A stretch of 64,000 bases of DNA, from NCBI RefSeq assembly GCF_002811945.1, contig NZ_NPDX01000001.1:1868501-1932500 (forward strand), given 5' to 3'. Every line of letters starts with the position of its first letter. Within the stretch, counting starts at the first letter, position 1. Of the stretch, positions 13,031-22,524 are shown piece by piece. The DNA is from Leptospira harrisiae (GTDB lineage Bacteria; Spirochaetota; Leptospiria; Leptospirales; Leptospiraceae). The notes under the pieces were generated by a model, which saw only the letters and a program-made list of their open reading frames with translations, was not told the origin of the DNA and did not search any database. Position numbers and translations under genes: made by a program.

Positions 13031-14809
13031 TTACTTTCCTATCGAATCGACGATTTTTCCAAATTTTGTATCTACTTGTTTTACCGTTTCTGGAAGAGGA
13101 AGAAGGACTTCTGGTATCCAGGGTTTCATTCGGCAATCAAATACAATCGGGACTTGGTATGCGATATGATTCTGTTTGGTTTCTGTTCTAGCATAAACAT
13201 CGGATGCAGGTTCCATCCTTGTAAACATCGTCCATATAAAATCTGAATCTGTTCGCACAGCATCTTCGGAATCATCCACAAGAAATACATAATGGAAACG
13301 ACCGAGGTCTTCCTCTAATAAGGCAATTGCCAATTGGTCATTTTTAGAATGAAGTGAACCTTCCACCACAAGGACTCCTGGTAAAAAAACTTTTGGTTTG
13401 GTGAAACGTTTGTCTTTGAAATTTCCAGTAAACTCTCGCGGAAGATTTGGAAATTTTACAGGTGCATTTGTGTCTCCAATTCCCATCCATAAAAGTTTGC
13501 TACCTTTGTTCACGGTTCCACTTGTATAATCTAAAGTGTCTTGGCTGATATGACTAAAAATAAAAAAGTCAGTTTTTGGATCTGATCGTTCTGTGATGAC
13601 TTTGAAAGTTTCTGAAAAGTTTTTTAAATTCACTCGTTCGTTTGTGACAAGTAAACATTTTGTGAGTGATAGTTGCCCTTCTCCTAAAATGCGAAGTGCC
13701 CCCATAAAGGCTTCGCGAAAATACCTTTCCTTCACCACTGCGGCAGCAAGGGAATGGACTCCCGATTCTTCGTAGGCCCAAACACCAAGTACCTGCGGCA
13801 TCACCAGCGGGAACATAGGAGATAATAAATCCTGCAAAAATTCAGCGATGTAATGGTCTTCTTGGGGAGGCCTTCCCACTACAGTAGCCGCCCAGATGGC
13901 ATCCTTTCTATGTAAGACATGGGTTAGGTCTAAATAAGGATAATCGTGTAACAAAGAATAGTATCCATAGTGGTCACCAAAGGGACCTTCTGGTTTTCTT
14001 GCGTACGGTGGGATGGAACCTATAAGAGCAAAATCGGCATCTGCCACAATGGGATAGGGAGAAATTGTTTTGTCTTTTTTCATCCGGAGTTTTTCACCCA
14101 TAAGAAAGGAGGCAAAAACAAGTTCTGGAATCTCTTCAGGAAGTGGTGCCACAGCGGCGATGGTTAAGGCTGGCGGTCCACCAATGTAGACATGAGCCGG
14201 CAGAGACTCTCCTTTTTTTTCTGCTTCATAATAATGAAATCCTCCACCGCGGTGGATTTGGATGTGCATTCCTACAGTTTTATCTTTGAAAAGCTGCACA
14301 CGGTACATGCCTAAATTTCCATTCCCCGACTCTGGATGTTGTGTATATACCAGAGGTAGAGTGACAAAGGCTCCTCCATCCTTTGGCCAAGAAACCACTT
14401 GGGGCAACTCTTGTGTGGATAAAACGCTACCAGAGAGAACTGGGGCCCTTCTCACCTGTTTTAAACCTACTTGGAAAGGCAAAAGTCCTAGGGACCGTTC
14501 TTTCCAAAGTTTAGAAAACCTCGGGGGAAATATCTCTTTTGCGAGTTTGGCCAGTCTTTGGATGGTCGCCACAGGTTTTGGCCCAAAGGCCAAATGGATT
14601 CGTTTTTCAGATCCGTAAAGATTGGTGGCCACAGGAAACTTGGTCCCTTTGACATTGGTAAAAAGAAGGGCTGGGCCTTTTTTTGCTACAACTCGTCTCT
14701 GGATTTCTGCCAGTTCCAGATGGGGGTCCACGAGATCAGAAATCACATGGAGTTCTCCCTCTGTTTGCAAAAGTCGGACAAAATCATTGGTAGATCGTAG
14801 TGAAACCAT
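13031..14809 (-). CDS. UbiD-family decarboxylase
   Basis: This 592-residue protein belongs to the UbiD family of prenylated-FMN-dependent (de)carboxylases. Family segments include GPALLFTNVKG near the N terminus, GMYRVQLFKDKTVGMHIQ, EGPFGDHYGYY, and PQEDHYIAEFLQDLLSPMFP. It is about 100 residues longer than E. coli UbiD (497), as in the UbiD relatives thought to act in menaquinone synthesis. That role is plausible for Leptospira but is not shown by neighbours. Function also needs a UbiX-type flavin prenyltransferase, which is not in the window. It diverges from the next gene across only 53 bases. Confidence 0.85.
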   Translation of the reverse strand: MVSLRSTNDFVRLLQTEGELHVISDLVDPHLELAEIQRRVVAKKGPALLFTNVKGTKFPVATNLYGSEKRIHLAFGPKPVATIQRLAKLAKEIFPPRFSKLWKERSLGLLPFQVGLKQVRRAPVLSGSVLSTQELPQVVSWPKDGGAFVTLPLVYTQHPESGNGNLGMYRVQLFKDKTVGMHIQIHRGGGFHYYEAEKKGESLPAHVYIGGPPALTIAAVAPLPEEIPELVFASFLMGEKLRMKKDKTISPYPIVADADFALIGSIPPYARKPEGPFGDHYGYYSLLHDYPYLDLTHVLHRKDAIWAATVVGRPPQEDHYIAEFLQDLLSPMFPLVMPQVLGVWAYEESGVHSLAAAVVKERYFREAFMGALRILGEGQLSLTKCLLVTNERVNLKNFSETFKVITERSDPKTDFFIFSHISQDTLDYTSGTVNKGSKLLWMGIGDTNAPVKFPNLPREFTGNFKDKRFTKPKVFLPGVLVVEGSLHSKNDQLAIALLEEDLGRFHYVFLVDDSEDAVRTDSDFIWTMFTRMEPASDVYARTETKQNHIAYQVPIVFDCRMKPWIPEVLLPLPETVKQVDTKFGKIVDSIGK

Positions 14810-14862
14810 AAAAAGGAATGGACGGCTCCTCGTTTTCTTAAACTCTTAAGGGCATAAATTCT

Positions 14863-16404
14863 ATGTCCCAAGAACCAAATACCACACAACCAATCATTAC
14901 CGATATCAAAAGAATTGCTGTCTGCGGAGGATCTTTAGGAAGAGAGAGGCGCTCGTATGTGCGAGGCCAAGTGGTTGATGTTGGGATTACAGATCTTATG
15001 AAGGCAGAAGGCCTTTGGGATCTGATGACAGGTCTTTTTATTGGAGAAGAAACAAAAATCACACCCTTCTTAGATTTCTCTTTGGCTCCTGTAAGAAAAC
15101 CTGTTTTAAAATTAGAAGTATACGATGCGAGTGGTACCAAAATTTACACCTCAGGCAAAATCAAAGCGGATGAAGATGGATTTTTTTCCTGCGAAATCCG
15201 AGACAAACTCCCTGTTGGGTTTCATGACTTTCAAGTCATCCTGGAAGGTCTAGATAGTTTTCGTCAATACTCCAAAGACTTAGCTCACCTAAACAATACG
15301 GAAGATTCTATTTTAGGAAAAACAACCATTGTGGGGAAAGGAAAACTTAGGATCCTTGCCGAAGACTACAAAGGAATGGTGGTGACTTCGGACATCGACC
15401 AAACCTACCTTGCCACAGACATTCATTCGGGAAAAGGGAAGTTCACGGCAGTGTTCGAAACACCTAACCAAAAACAGGCGCTACCTGGTATGCCAGAATT
15501 GTATCGGGAACTCAGAACCTCTCTGACAAACGCTCCTCTTGCTTTTATCTCAGCAAGCCCCCACTTCTTTCGCCGCACGATGCTTGCGACAATTGCTAAG
15601 GACAATATCCAAATTGAATCCTTACATTTAAAATATTTAGAAGGAACCATCAAAGGTGTTTTTGATAAAGTTCTCGGAACGATCTTCAACCCAATCGAAT
15701 TTTTGCAAAATGGATTTAAGCCCGCTTGGTCACGGACTAAAAAATTCTTAGGAGCTTCCTATCAGAGTTTATTTGACCAAATGTCTTACAAACTTTCTAT
15801 CCTTCTCTATGACAGAGTGTATCTTCCCACTGAAGCAAAAGAAATTCTTCTTGGTGACAATACAGAATCTGATTATATGATCTTTACTCTTTACCAAATC
15901 ATTTGTATGGGCAAACTGGGTGGAGATGAATTGGAAGAGTATTTATACAAACTAAACTTTCTTGGTCGCGATGCCATCACCAGAGATTCAGCCAAAAAAA
16001 TCCGGCTTCTGGCTGAAGAAATTCATAGAATTCATGGAACCGTAAATCCAGTTTCACTCAGCCTCATCAACAAAACAAATCATGGACCAAATGAAGTAGA
16101 AATGCGTGAAAAAGTAAAGGAAGCATTGCCAACAGGAATGTACGACGCACTTTTCACAAAGGAACAAGCGTTTTACGGAACTGAGGGTGCGATGGGAATG
16201 GCAATGATATTAGAATCAGAAGGATACTTAAATCCAGAACAGATTCTAACAATTGTGGCGGGAATGATTGGGAAAGTATTGGAAGGAAAACTTGTGGATG
16301 AAGGATTTTTGTTGAAATTAATCGACGAATTGACTTTACCAAAAAAAGCAGAAGGTACAAAACAAAAAGTAAAGGAAGGTCTTATTGCAGCCTTCCAAAC
16401 TTAA
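14863..16404 (+). CDS. App1-domain phosphatase (phosphatidate phosphatase-like)
   Basis: The 513-residue protein has an N-terminal beta-rich region (about 1-165) and then a segment matching the App1 catalytic domain: DIDQT at residues 177-181 fits the DxDxT active site of HAD-type lipid phosphatases, and ISASPHFFRR at about 233-242 matches the conserved SASP motif. In yeast App1 the reaction is phosphatidate to diacylglycerol plus phosphate. The C-terminal 200 residues are helical and unassigned. There is no signal peptide or membrane span, so it is probably cytoplasmic and membrane-associated. Substrate is inferred from family only. Confidence 0.75.
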   Translation: MSQEPNTTQPIITDIKRIAVCGGSLGRERRSYVRGQVVDVGITDLMKAEGLWDLMTGLFIGEETKITPFLDFSLAPVRKPVLKLEVYDASGTKIYTSGKIKADEDGFFSCEIRDKLPVGFHDFQVILEGLDSFRQYSKDLAHLNNTEDSILGKTTIVGKGKLRILAEDYKGMVVTSDIDQTYLATDIHSGKGKFTAVFETPNQKQALPGMPELYRELRTSLTNAPLAFISASPHFFRRTMLATIAKDNIQIESLHLKYLEGTIKGVFDKVLGTIFNPIEFLQNGFKPAWSRTKKFLGASYQSLFDQMSYKLSILLYDRVYLPTEAKEILLGDNTESDYMIFTLYQIICMGKLGGDELEEYLYKLNFLGRDAITRDSAKKIRLLAEEIHRIHGTVNPVSLSLINKTNHGPNEVEMREKVKEALPTGMYDALFTKEQAFYGTEGAMGMAMILESEGYLNPEQILTIVAGMIGKVLEGKLVDEGFLLKLIDELTLPKKAEGTKQKVKEGLIAAFQT

Positions 16405-16434
16405 TCACAAAACACTGGATCATTGATAAATTCA

Positions 16435-16466
16435 GAAAAAGAAATATTCCAAGTTAGTCTTGGAAT
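16435..16466 (-). terminator. Intrinsic terminator at the end of the acyltransferase gene
   Basis: ATTCCAAG (16446-16453) and CTTGGAAT (16459-16466) make a perfect 8-bp stem with a five-base loop. Read on the minus strand it is followed by ATTTCTTTTTC. The stem spans the stop codon of the acyltransferase gene, and the convergent App1 gene ends only 41 bases away, so it may separate both transcripts. Confidence 0.65.
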
Positions 16467-17923
16467 CGGCTGAGATAAAAGTAAAAAAACAATTTCTTTT
16501 TCAAAACCAGACTTACTATGTTGATTGCAATAGGAATGAACATTGCCGTCCATAAGAAAAAATTAGATGTCTGCCCTCCTGGGATAAAGTCGACAGCTAT
16601 CATTTGTTTGATCACAAAATATGGAAAAAAGGAAAGAAGAGTTAAAAAGAAAGATACCAAAATTCTTTCTTTCACATTCCCCTTTACATAATAAAAACTA
16701 TTTGTAGAAATATCGAACCTTGCCTGAGTCCACTCACGGATTTTTAAGAATGGTTTCTCCACGATAAGGTAACTAATGAGTGCAATTATTGTGGATACCA
16801 TCAAACTAATTACTGACGCTTTTAACAATCGACTTAAATCATTATTTGCTGTGACTTTATGATCCAAAACAGACAACATAACTGTTGTATTTACCAACAT
16901 ATGTACCAAATAAATCCCATAACTCAACTTACCCACAAACACTAATAAGGGGTTTGCCAAAAACCAAGACACTTTGGAAAAAAATCCACCCACGGCACCA
17001 AAAACAATAACAAAAGCAAAAAAAGAATAAAAACTAATTCGATAGATGATAAAAAACTGTCTAGATTCAGAAAATTCTAATGTACAAATATAGCAGAAAA
17101 GTGAAAACAAAACAAAAAATAAAATAAAAAAACTTATTTTTGCACCTGGCAGGTTAGCAGAAACTTTTCCTGCCCGCCAGAGTTCCATCAGCAATATCCC
17201 ATAAACAAATGGTTCAAAATGAGTATGTATTGGATGAAATAAAGTCTGAACATACACTTCAAACGATTCCATTGGCACATTCAGAAAATAGTAATAACGA
17301 ATGAAATTGGGGAGAAGTAAAAGAAAAATCAAAAAACTAACCTTTTGATTTCGATTCCGTAAGAACTTCGTATAAAACAAAAAAACAATCGGCATTGCCA
17401 AATAAAACTGTTCTTCCATGGAAAGCGACCAACCATGTACCAAAATTCGGTTAGGAAAATAATTGGAAATATAAGTAAGATCAGTCCACCAATAAGATAG
17501 TTTTAATTTTAAACCAACAAGTCCTTCCGCAAATGAACTAACACCATCCATTCCTTGGCTTTTCTTCAAAATTCCGGCCATTATTAGAATCGTAATAGAA
17601 AGAATCAAATAAAAGGCAGGAAAGATCCTTAACGAGCGTTTGATCACAAAGTTCTTCCAACTTTCTAAAAAACTTGCTCTCTCTAGTTCTCTTGAAAAGG
17701 AAGTTGAAACTAAAAAGGAACTGATCACAAAAAACAAACTCATTAAAAATTCAACATTTTGGGCATTGGATAAATATGGTGCATAATGACCGGGAAAAGA
17801 CTCCAAAGAGAACGCAAAACAGTGAAATAAAATTACAAAATAACAACTGAGGGCACGAATTCCGTACAACTCATTAATTTCCTTTTTGTTTTTCTTAAAA
17901 ATTTCAATAAAATATTCTTTCAT
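16454..17923 (-). CDS. Acyltransferase 3 family membrane protein (OafA/YrhL-like)
   Basis: This 489-residue integral membrane protein has about ten to eleven hydrophobic segments. The segment RALSCYFVILFHC near residue 24 matches the conserved R..H start of the acyltransferase 3 family, and GWSLSMEEQFYLAMP matches its second signature. Members transfer acetyl or other acyl groups from the cytoplasm to sugars of O-antigens, capsules and peptidoglycan. Its place at the edge of a polysaccharide locus suggests O-antigen acylation. The extracellular SGNH domain seen in some members is absent. Confidence 0.88.
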   Translation of the reverse strand: MKEYFIEIFKKNKKEINELYGIRALSCYFVILFHCFAFSLESFPGHYAPYLSNAQNVEFLMSLFFVISSFLVSTSFSRELERASFLESWKNFVIKRSLRIFPAFYLILSITILIMAGILKKSQGMDGVSSFAEGLVGLKLKLSYWWTDLTYISNYFPNRILVHGWSLSMEEQFYLAMPIVFLFYTKFLRNRNQKVSFLIFLLLLPNFIRYYYFLNVPMESFEVYVQTLFHPIHTHFEPFVYGILLMELWRAGKVSANLPGAKISFFILFFVLFSLFCYICTLEFSESRQFFIIYRISFYSFFAFVIVFGAVGGFFSKVSWFLANPLLVFVGKLSYGIYLVHMLVNTTVMLSVLDHKVTANNDLSRLLKASVISLMVSTIIALISYLIVEKPFLKIREWTQARFDISTNSFYYVKGNVKERILVSFFLTLLSFFPYFVIKQMIAVDFIPGGQTSNFFLWTAMFIPIAINIVSLVLKKKLFFYFYLSRFQD

Positions 17924-18029
17924 ATTGGTACGATATTGGCACTATGTCTTGATAAATCATAGGAATGCAATCGATAATTCATATCATAGCTTTTGAATTA
18001 AAAATTGGACAAAAGGAATTTTCATTTAA

Positions 18030-19604
18030 ATGAAAGAAGGCAAAATTAAAAACTGGATCTTTTGGATATCATTTACTCTGGCAGTTTTTTATTCGATTGA
18101 ATATACTCAACCGCGCTTCTCCCTTTTTCAAGACAGTCACGATAAAGCAGTACAAACACTCTCTATTTGGAAAAACCATTTTTTAGGAGAGGATTTGTAT
18201 TACCCTGCAAAAACGTTTGATCCCTCTCTTGAATTCTTTCACTTAGCAAAAAATTTACGCATCCAATATAAAGAAAAACTAGTGAGCGCTTTCCCTTTAC
18301 AATTTGCATTCCTCATGGCTCCGTTTTTATCATTTTTACGGATAGAATTCTTACCATATACTTCGTTTGTGTTCTTAGCTCTTGGTTTTTTCATACTAAA
18401 CAAGCATTATAACTTTTCTTTGTTTTTGCTTATACTAACCTATTTCACTACTTTCCTATGGCCGTTAAGTTGGGAATATTCAGAATTTCCTGCAGTTTTT
18501 GCCTTTTCTATCTATGGCCTCAGTCCTTTTTTAAGAAAAAATAAGTCAAGGTTTCACAATGGTTTAGCTGGTTTGGCATTAGCCTGGGTAATCACTGTTC
18601 GATTGGACACTTTGCCTTTTTTGGGATTATTTTTTTTAACACATGCTTTCTTTTTTGTAAAAAGAAGAGGAGTCCATCAATTCATAACTTATTTCCAAAT
18701 CTATTTTTACTTTTTTACATCAATGTTTATGTTTCTATTAGTTCAGATGACCATAAATCAATTGTTATATGGACATTTTCTAGGAACACGCTTCTTGGCA
18801 AATAGTGAAGGATTTGCGGTTGCATTCTCAGAAAGATTACAGTGGTTTCAGAGTTTATTGTTTTTTTCCAATTTAAAAATTGGCTTCTTCGGATATATTC
18901 CCTTTGCACTATTTCTTATATTTTTTTATTGGCTCAGATTTAACAAAATTGCTGATTCAAAAAAGTCACTGTTAGTGGCAATGACGGGAACTTTACTGAT
19001 AATTCCCTGGATTGCGCCAAACGACGGATTTAACAACTGGGGACCTCGATTCTATACTATATTAATTTTTCCTTATATATACCTGCTGAAACCATTGGTT
19101 CCATATTTTTATAAAAAAAAGAAAAAGGTGTTTTTTGCCTTTTTGATTAGCTTTGGTCTTTTCTCTTTTTCCATGGGTATCATAGGGGCCAAAATACAAA
19201 AAACAAAAACAAACTTAGTAAAAAAGTTCTCTCCAATTTTAGAGGAAATAAAACCCGATATTCTAGTATTCCAGGATTATCTAAACTTATACACAAGCGG
19301 AACTTACTATTTCAGTCACACAGTAATTGTTTCATATACAACTGATTCAAATACCAACTTACTTAAGAGAATCGCACCATTATACCCAAATCAAAAAGTT
19401 GCGTTTGTTGCCTGGAATCCTGATCTATTTTCGAAAGAAATAAAAGACGCAATAAACGAAGATAAACGAAAGTCTGGTTATCCCATTTCTGATTGGGATA
19501 TAAATCGATTAGAAGATCAAATGCGAATCATAACCGAAGATTTCCATATTCTGGATCGACAGACATATCGCATTTGGATTGGAACTCTTAAATCGAAAGG
19601 CTAA
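18030..19604 (+). CDS. Multi-pass membrane protein, GT-C-like (putative glycosyltransferase)
   Basis: The 524-residue protein has roughly ten to twelve hydrophobic spans over the first 390 residues, then a soluble tail of about 130 residues. An acidic stretch just after the first span (FQDSHDKAVQTL) is where GT-C enzymes place their catalytic or metal-binding acids. From memory it resembles the Leptospira LA_3751/LA_3752 group of putative glycosyltransferases; I could not test this. It stands alone on the plus strand between oppositely oriented genes. If a GT-C enzyme, it would use a polyprenyl-phosphate sugar on the periplasmic side. Confidence 0.6.
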   Translation: MKEGKIKNWIFWISFTLAVFYSIEYTQPRFSLFQDSHDKAVQTLSIWKNHFLGEDLYYPAKTFDPSLEFFHLAKNLRIQYKEKLVSAFPLQFAFLMAPFLSFLRIEFLPYTSFVFLALGFFILNKHYNFSLFLLILTYFTTFLWPLSWEYSEFPAVFAFSIYGLSPFLRKNKSRFHNGLAGLALAWVITVRLDTLPFLGLFFLTHAFFFVKRRGVHQFITYFQIYFYFFTSMFMFLLVQMTINQLLYGHFLGTRFLANSEGFAVAFSERLQWFQSLLFFSNLKIGFFGYIPFALFLIFFYWLRFNKIADSKKSLLVAMTGTLLIIPWIAPNDGFNNWGPRFYTILIFPYIYLLKPLVPYFYKKKKKVFFAFLISFGLFSFSMGIIGAKIQKTKTNLVKKFSPILEEIKPDILVFQDYLNLYTSGTYYFSHTVIVSYTTDSNTNLLKRIAPLYPNQKVAFVAWNPDLFSKEIKDAINEDKRKSGYPISDWDINRLEDQMRIITEDFHILDRQTYRIWIGTLKSKG

Positions 19605-19650
19605 GAAATCGAAAATCAGGGAAAATTTAATCGAACTTATCAACAATAGA

Positions 19651-20646
19651 TCATTTCTTTTTTGATTTTATTGTTTTTCCCTTAACAAACTCTACGACAT
19701 ATAGAGGTCGGCCCTTAGATTCCTCAAAGATACGAGCAATATATTCACCCAATATTCCGATAGATATAAGAATAGATCCGCCAATCAGACAAATGAGCGT
19801 TACAATTGTCGCCCATCCCGGATTATATACAATAGGCATCTGTAAAATAAAATGCTGAAAAGCTCGGAACAAGGCATATGCACCTACAGCAAAACCTATG
19901 ATGGCAACAATGATACCAAGACCCAAACTAAACCTCAATGGTAAAGGGGAAAAAGACACTGCAGCATTCATCGCAAGTTTTAACATCTTTCGCAACGGGT
20001 ATTTTGTTTCACCTGCTACGCGAGGATCTCGATTGTAAAAAACTGGTGTTTGCGGAAAACCAATCCAAGCATTCATTCCACGCAGGAATCTATGGTTTTC
20101 ACGTAAGCCATTTAAAGCATCTAAACACCTTCTAGAAATGAGTCGAAAATCACCAGAATCTAATGGAAGATCTTTATGAACCAATACTTTCATAATCCGA
20201 TAGAAGGCCCAAGCCGTCACTTTTTTAAAGAAGGACTCCCCCGACCTAGCTAGTCTTTGACCATAGACAACATCATATCCGTCTCTATATTTAGCTAACA
20301 TCTCCAAAATAACTTCCGGGGGATCTTGTAAGTCCGCATCCATGATGACGATTGCATCACCCTTGGCGTAATCCATCCCGGCAGTGACCGCTATTTGATG
20401 ACCAAAATTACGAGAAAGACTTACTACTTGAATGCGCGGATCTTCTTTTGACCATTCAACTAATTGAAAAATAGTATGATCATCACTACCATCATTCACA
20501 AAAATTACTTCGGCTTTCGCTGGCAGTGTTTTTAAAAAAAGATTAAGTCGATCTTTTAAATAAGGAAGAACTGATTCTTCATTATAACATGGAATAATGA
20601 TAGAAAGCAAATTAGGATTTTTTCTAATTTCTAAAAAATATTTCAT
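19651..20646 (-). CDS. Polyprenyl-phosphate glycosyltransferase, GT2 (GtrB/ArnC-like)
   Basis: This 331-residue protein transfers a sugar from a nucleotide donor to undecaprenyl phosphate on the cytoplasmic face. The GT2 domain starts SIIIPCYNEESVLPYL, has VNDGSDD, and the metal-binding DAD in MDADLQDPPE. QDPPE and the SGDFRLISRR segment are typical of the DPM1/GtrB/ArnC group. Two C-terminal membrane segments (about 235-255 and 275-300) match GtrB. It precedes no gtrA here; a GtrA-like domain occurs in the fusion at 31047-32189. It may supply lipid-linked sugar to the GT-C proteins around it. Confidence 0.88.
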   Translation of the reverse strand: MKYFLEIRKNPNLLSIIIPCYNEESVLPYLKDRLNLFLKTLPAKAEVIFVNDGSDDHTIFQLVEWSKEDPRIQVVSLSRNFGHQIAVTAGMDYAKGDAIVIMDADLQDPPEVILEMLAKYRDGYDVVYGQRLARSGESFFKKVTAWAFYRIMKVLVHKDLPLDSGDFRLISRRCLDALNGLRENHRFLRGMNAWIGFPQTPVFYNRDPRVAGETKYPLRKMLKLAMNAAVSFSPLPLRFSLGLGIIVAIIGFAVGAYALFRAFQHFILQMPIVYNPGWATIVTLICLIGGSILISIGILGEYIARIFEESKGRPLYVVEFVKGKTIKSKKK

Positions 20647-20721
20647 AAGGCATTTAGCTTCCGAATCTTGTAGGATAAAATTCTAAAAATAGTAGTAATG
20701 CTAAGATTTATCAGTAAAATT

Positions 20722-22131
20722 CTATTTATTTTTTTCATATTCTTCAATCGTAAAACCATACAAAATTGTATCTTTAACTTTAACAAAATTGGGATTAGAA
20801 GAAAAGTGCAAACCATTGCCACCTATTTGTCGATTTACCACACAAATATTTGATTGTGAAATCGTTACGGATTCTCTCAAAATTAATGGCTGGAACCCTT
20901 CTGAATGATTCCAGCGTAAATAAACTGATAGAAATTCGGGAAAAGAATCTGTCAGAACAATAGGCTTAGCACAATTTGAAGAAATATACTTAGCCGTTCC
21001 TCGCCAATCTTCCTTAAAGGAAGTATAAAAATTCTTCTTAAATTCAAATAATGATAACAGGCTAATCAAAAAAAATAAGATCACCAGATATTTGTTCTCA
21101 AATTTTCCCTTCATTTGATCTGCAGCAAACAAATACAACAACGGTAATGTTACAATCCAATTTCGATTTGTCACTATCGGCTTATAGAAGGAAAACAACA
21201 AAGTAGAAAAAATAATAAAGGCGGCAACTAAAAGAAAATTAGTAGAATTCGAGAAAAAAAAATGTTCCGTTCTTTCTCGCAGATTTCGAATAACTTTGAT
21301 TACCCAATAAGTAAAAACCGAGATAGGAATAACCATTGTAAAAATAAAGATTTTCTTTGACGTTGCGTAAAACAAAGTATAATAAGTCAAAAAAAGGACT
21401 AAGTTAGGTGAATCAATCCAGGAGGCTGTTTCAATTTTTGCACTTTGAGCCAAATGGAATATAAATGGTAAAAACGTAATGGAAGTCAAAATTCCTAGTG
21501 TAAAAAAACGAACAGCATACTGATCTCGATTTCTAAATGATAATAGCCAATAAACAAAAAATAAACTACTTACGAAAATAAATCCGAACAAATGAACATA
21601 AGAGGTTAAAACAGAAAGTAATCCAATAAAAACCCAATTGCTAACTTTCGCCTTGTTATATTCCAGATTGTGAATGAGCACAACGATCACCGATGTCAAA
21701 CATAACAACAATGAATATGATCTCACCTCTTGAGAATAATAGATAGCACCAGGGGAAAGAGAGAGAAAAAAGATAAATAAAAATCGTTTCAAACTTTCCC
21801 AATGTTTTGTTAAAAGGAAAATTAGAATTAAATTCAGTATTGAAATAATAACAGGAAATATTTTTACACCAATTTCGGTAAAACTAGGTAAAAATTTTAT
21901 CCAAAGGGAAAGTAAAATCTGAAATAGAGGAGGATGTGGATCATTATCTATATAAGACCAAAAGTCAGACCATTCAGTCAACGAGGAGGCATAAACAGAG
22001 AAAAATTCGTCTCCCCAAAGACTTTGCCTATCTATTTTGAAAAGACGTAGGAAAATCCCTAGAAGAATTGAAACAGCGATACCAACTTCTATCCGAATTT
22101 TCCAAAGCAAAGAAAGATATCGATTTGTCAT
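20722..22131 (-). CDS. GT-C family membrane glycosyltransferase (PMT/ArnT-like)
   Basis: This 469-residue multi-pass protein has the hallmark of GT39/GT83-type enzymes: KIDRQSLWGDEFFSVYAS after the first span, with DE as the expected catalytic or metal-binding pair, followed by NDPHPPLFQILL. About ten to twelve spans are followed by a periplasmic tail of about 100 residues. A GAGGA ribosome site lies close to the ATG at 22131. Such enzymes move one sugar from a polyprenyl-phosphate carrier to lipid A, protein or polysaccharide; the acceptor is unknown. The adjacent GtrB-like gene is a natural donor source. Confidence 0.8.
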   Translation of the reverse strand: MTNRYLSLLWKIRIEVGIAVSILLGIFLRLFKIDRQSLWGDEFFSVYASSLTEWSDFWSYIDNDPHPPLFQILLSLWIKFLPSFTEIGVKIFPVIISILNLILIFLLTKHWESLKRFLFIFFLSLSPGAIYYSQEVRSYSLLLCLTSVIVVLIHNLEYNKAKVSNWVFIGLLSVLTSYVHLFGFIFVSSLFFVYWLLSFRNRDQYAVRFFTLGILTSITFLPFIFHLAQSAKIETASWIDSPNLVLFLTYYTLFYATSKKIFIFTMVIPISVFTYWVIKVIRNLRERTEHFFFSNSTNFLLVAAFIIFSTLLFSFYKPIVTNRNWIVTLPLLYLFAADQMKGKFENKYLVILFFLISLLSLFEFKKNFYTSFKEDWRGTAKYISSNCAKPIVLTDSFPEFLSVYLRWNHSEGFQPLILRESVTISQSNICVVNRQIGGNGLHFSSNPNFVKVKDTILYGFTIEEYEKNK

Positions 22132-22524
22132 TTTTCCTCAACAGTTAACGACTTCCCGCTATGCGGAATTAACACGAACCTCAATCGAATTGAGACTGCA
22201 GATTTAATCCAAAATAATGATTTCAAGAATTAAGTCTTAACCTTTGTTTTTTACATACTAAGGACATCATATAAATTTGTAAAAAACAAAAAAGAAATCA
22301 AAAGTAAGTTGGCATCAATAGAGTATCAAGAAAGGAACAATTAAAATAACAAATTCTAGTTAAATGGGACAACAAAAGATTTCTCACTCTATTTTCAAAA
22401 TCAATCTTTAAACCGAGTATCCTTACTATAAACAAACTCTTTTTTGGAAACTTTCATTTTCTAATCGACAAAGAAAAATAAGGATAAAATCTTATCTGAG
22501 TTTTTGCCATAAATCGATGGGAAC
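22132..22524. promoter_or_regulatory. 393-base divergent intergenic region
   Basis: No gene is seen here. It separates the minus-strand ArnT-like gene from a plus-strand GT-C-like gene, so both promoters should lie within it, though I could not identify convincing -35/-10 pairs. It holds a perfect dyad at 22180-22194, a smaller one (TTAAGTCTTAA, 22230-22240), and a leader hairpin at about 22144-22173 with TTCC/GGAA and CGC/GCG arms, upstream of the minus-strand start. Confidence 0.5.
22180..22194. repeat. 15-base perfect dyad CTCAATCGAATTGAG
   Basis: Six-base arms CTCAAT and ATTGAG flank CGA. It lies about 50-63 bases upstream of the minus-strand ArnT-like start, within a divergent promoter region, and looks like a binding site for a dimeric regulator. 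No regulator gene is adjacent, so the assignment is tentative. Confidence 0.4.
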
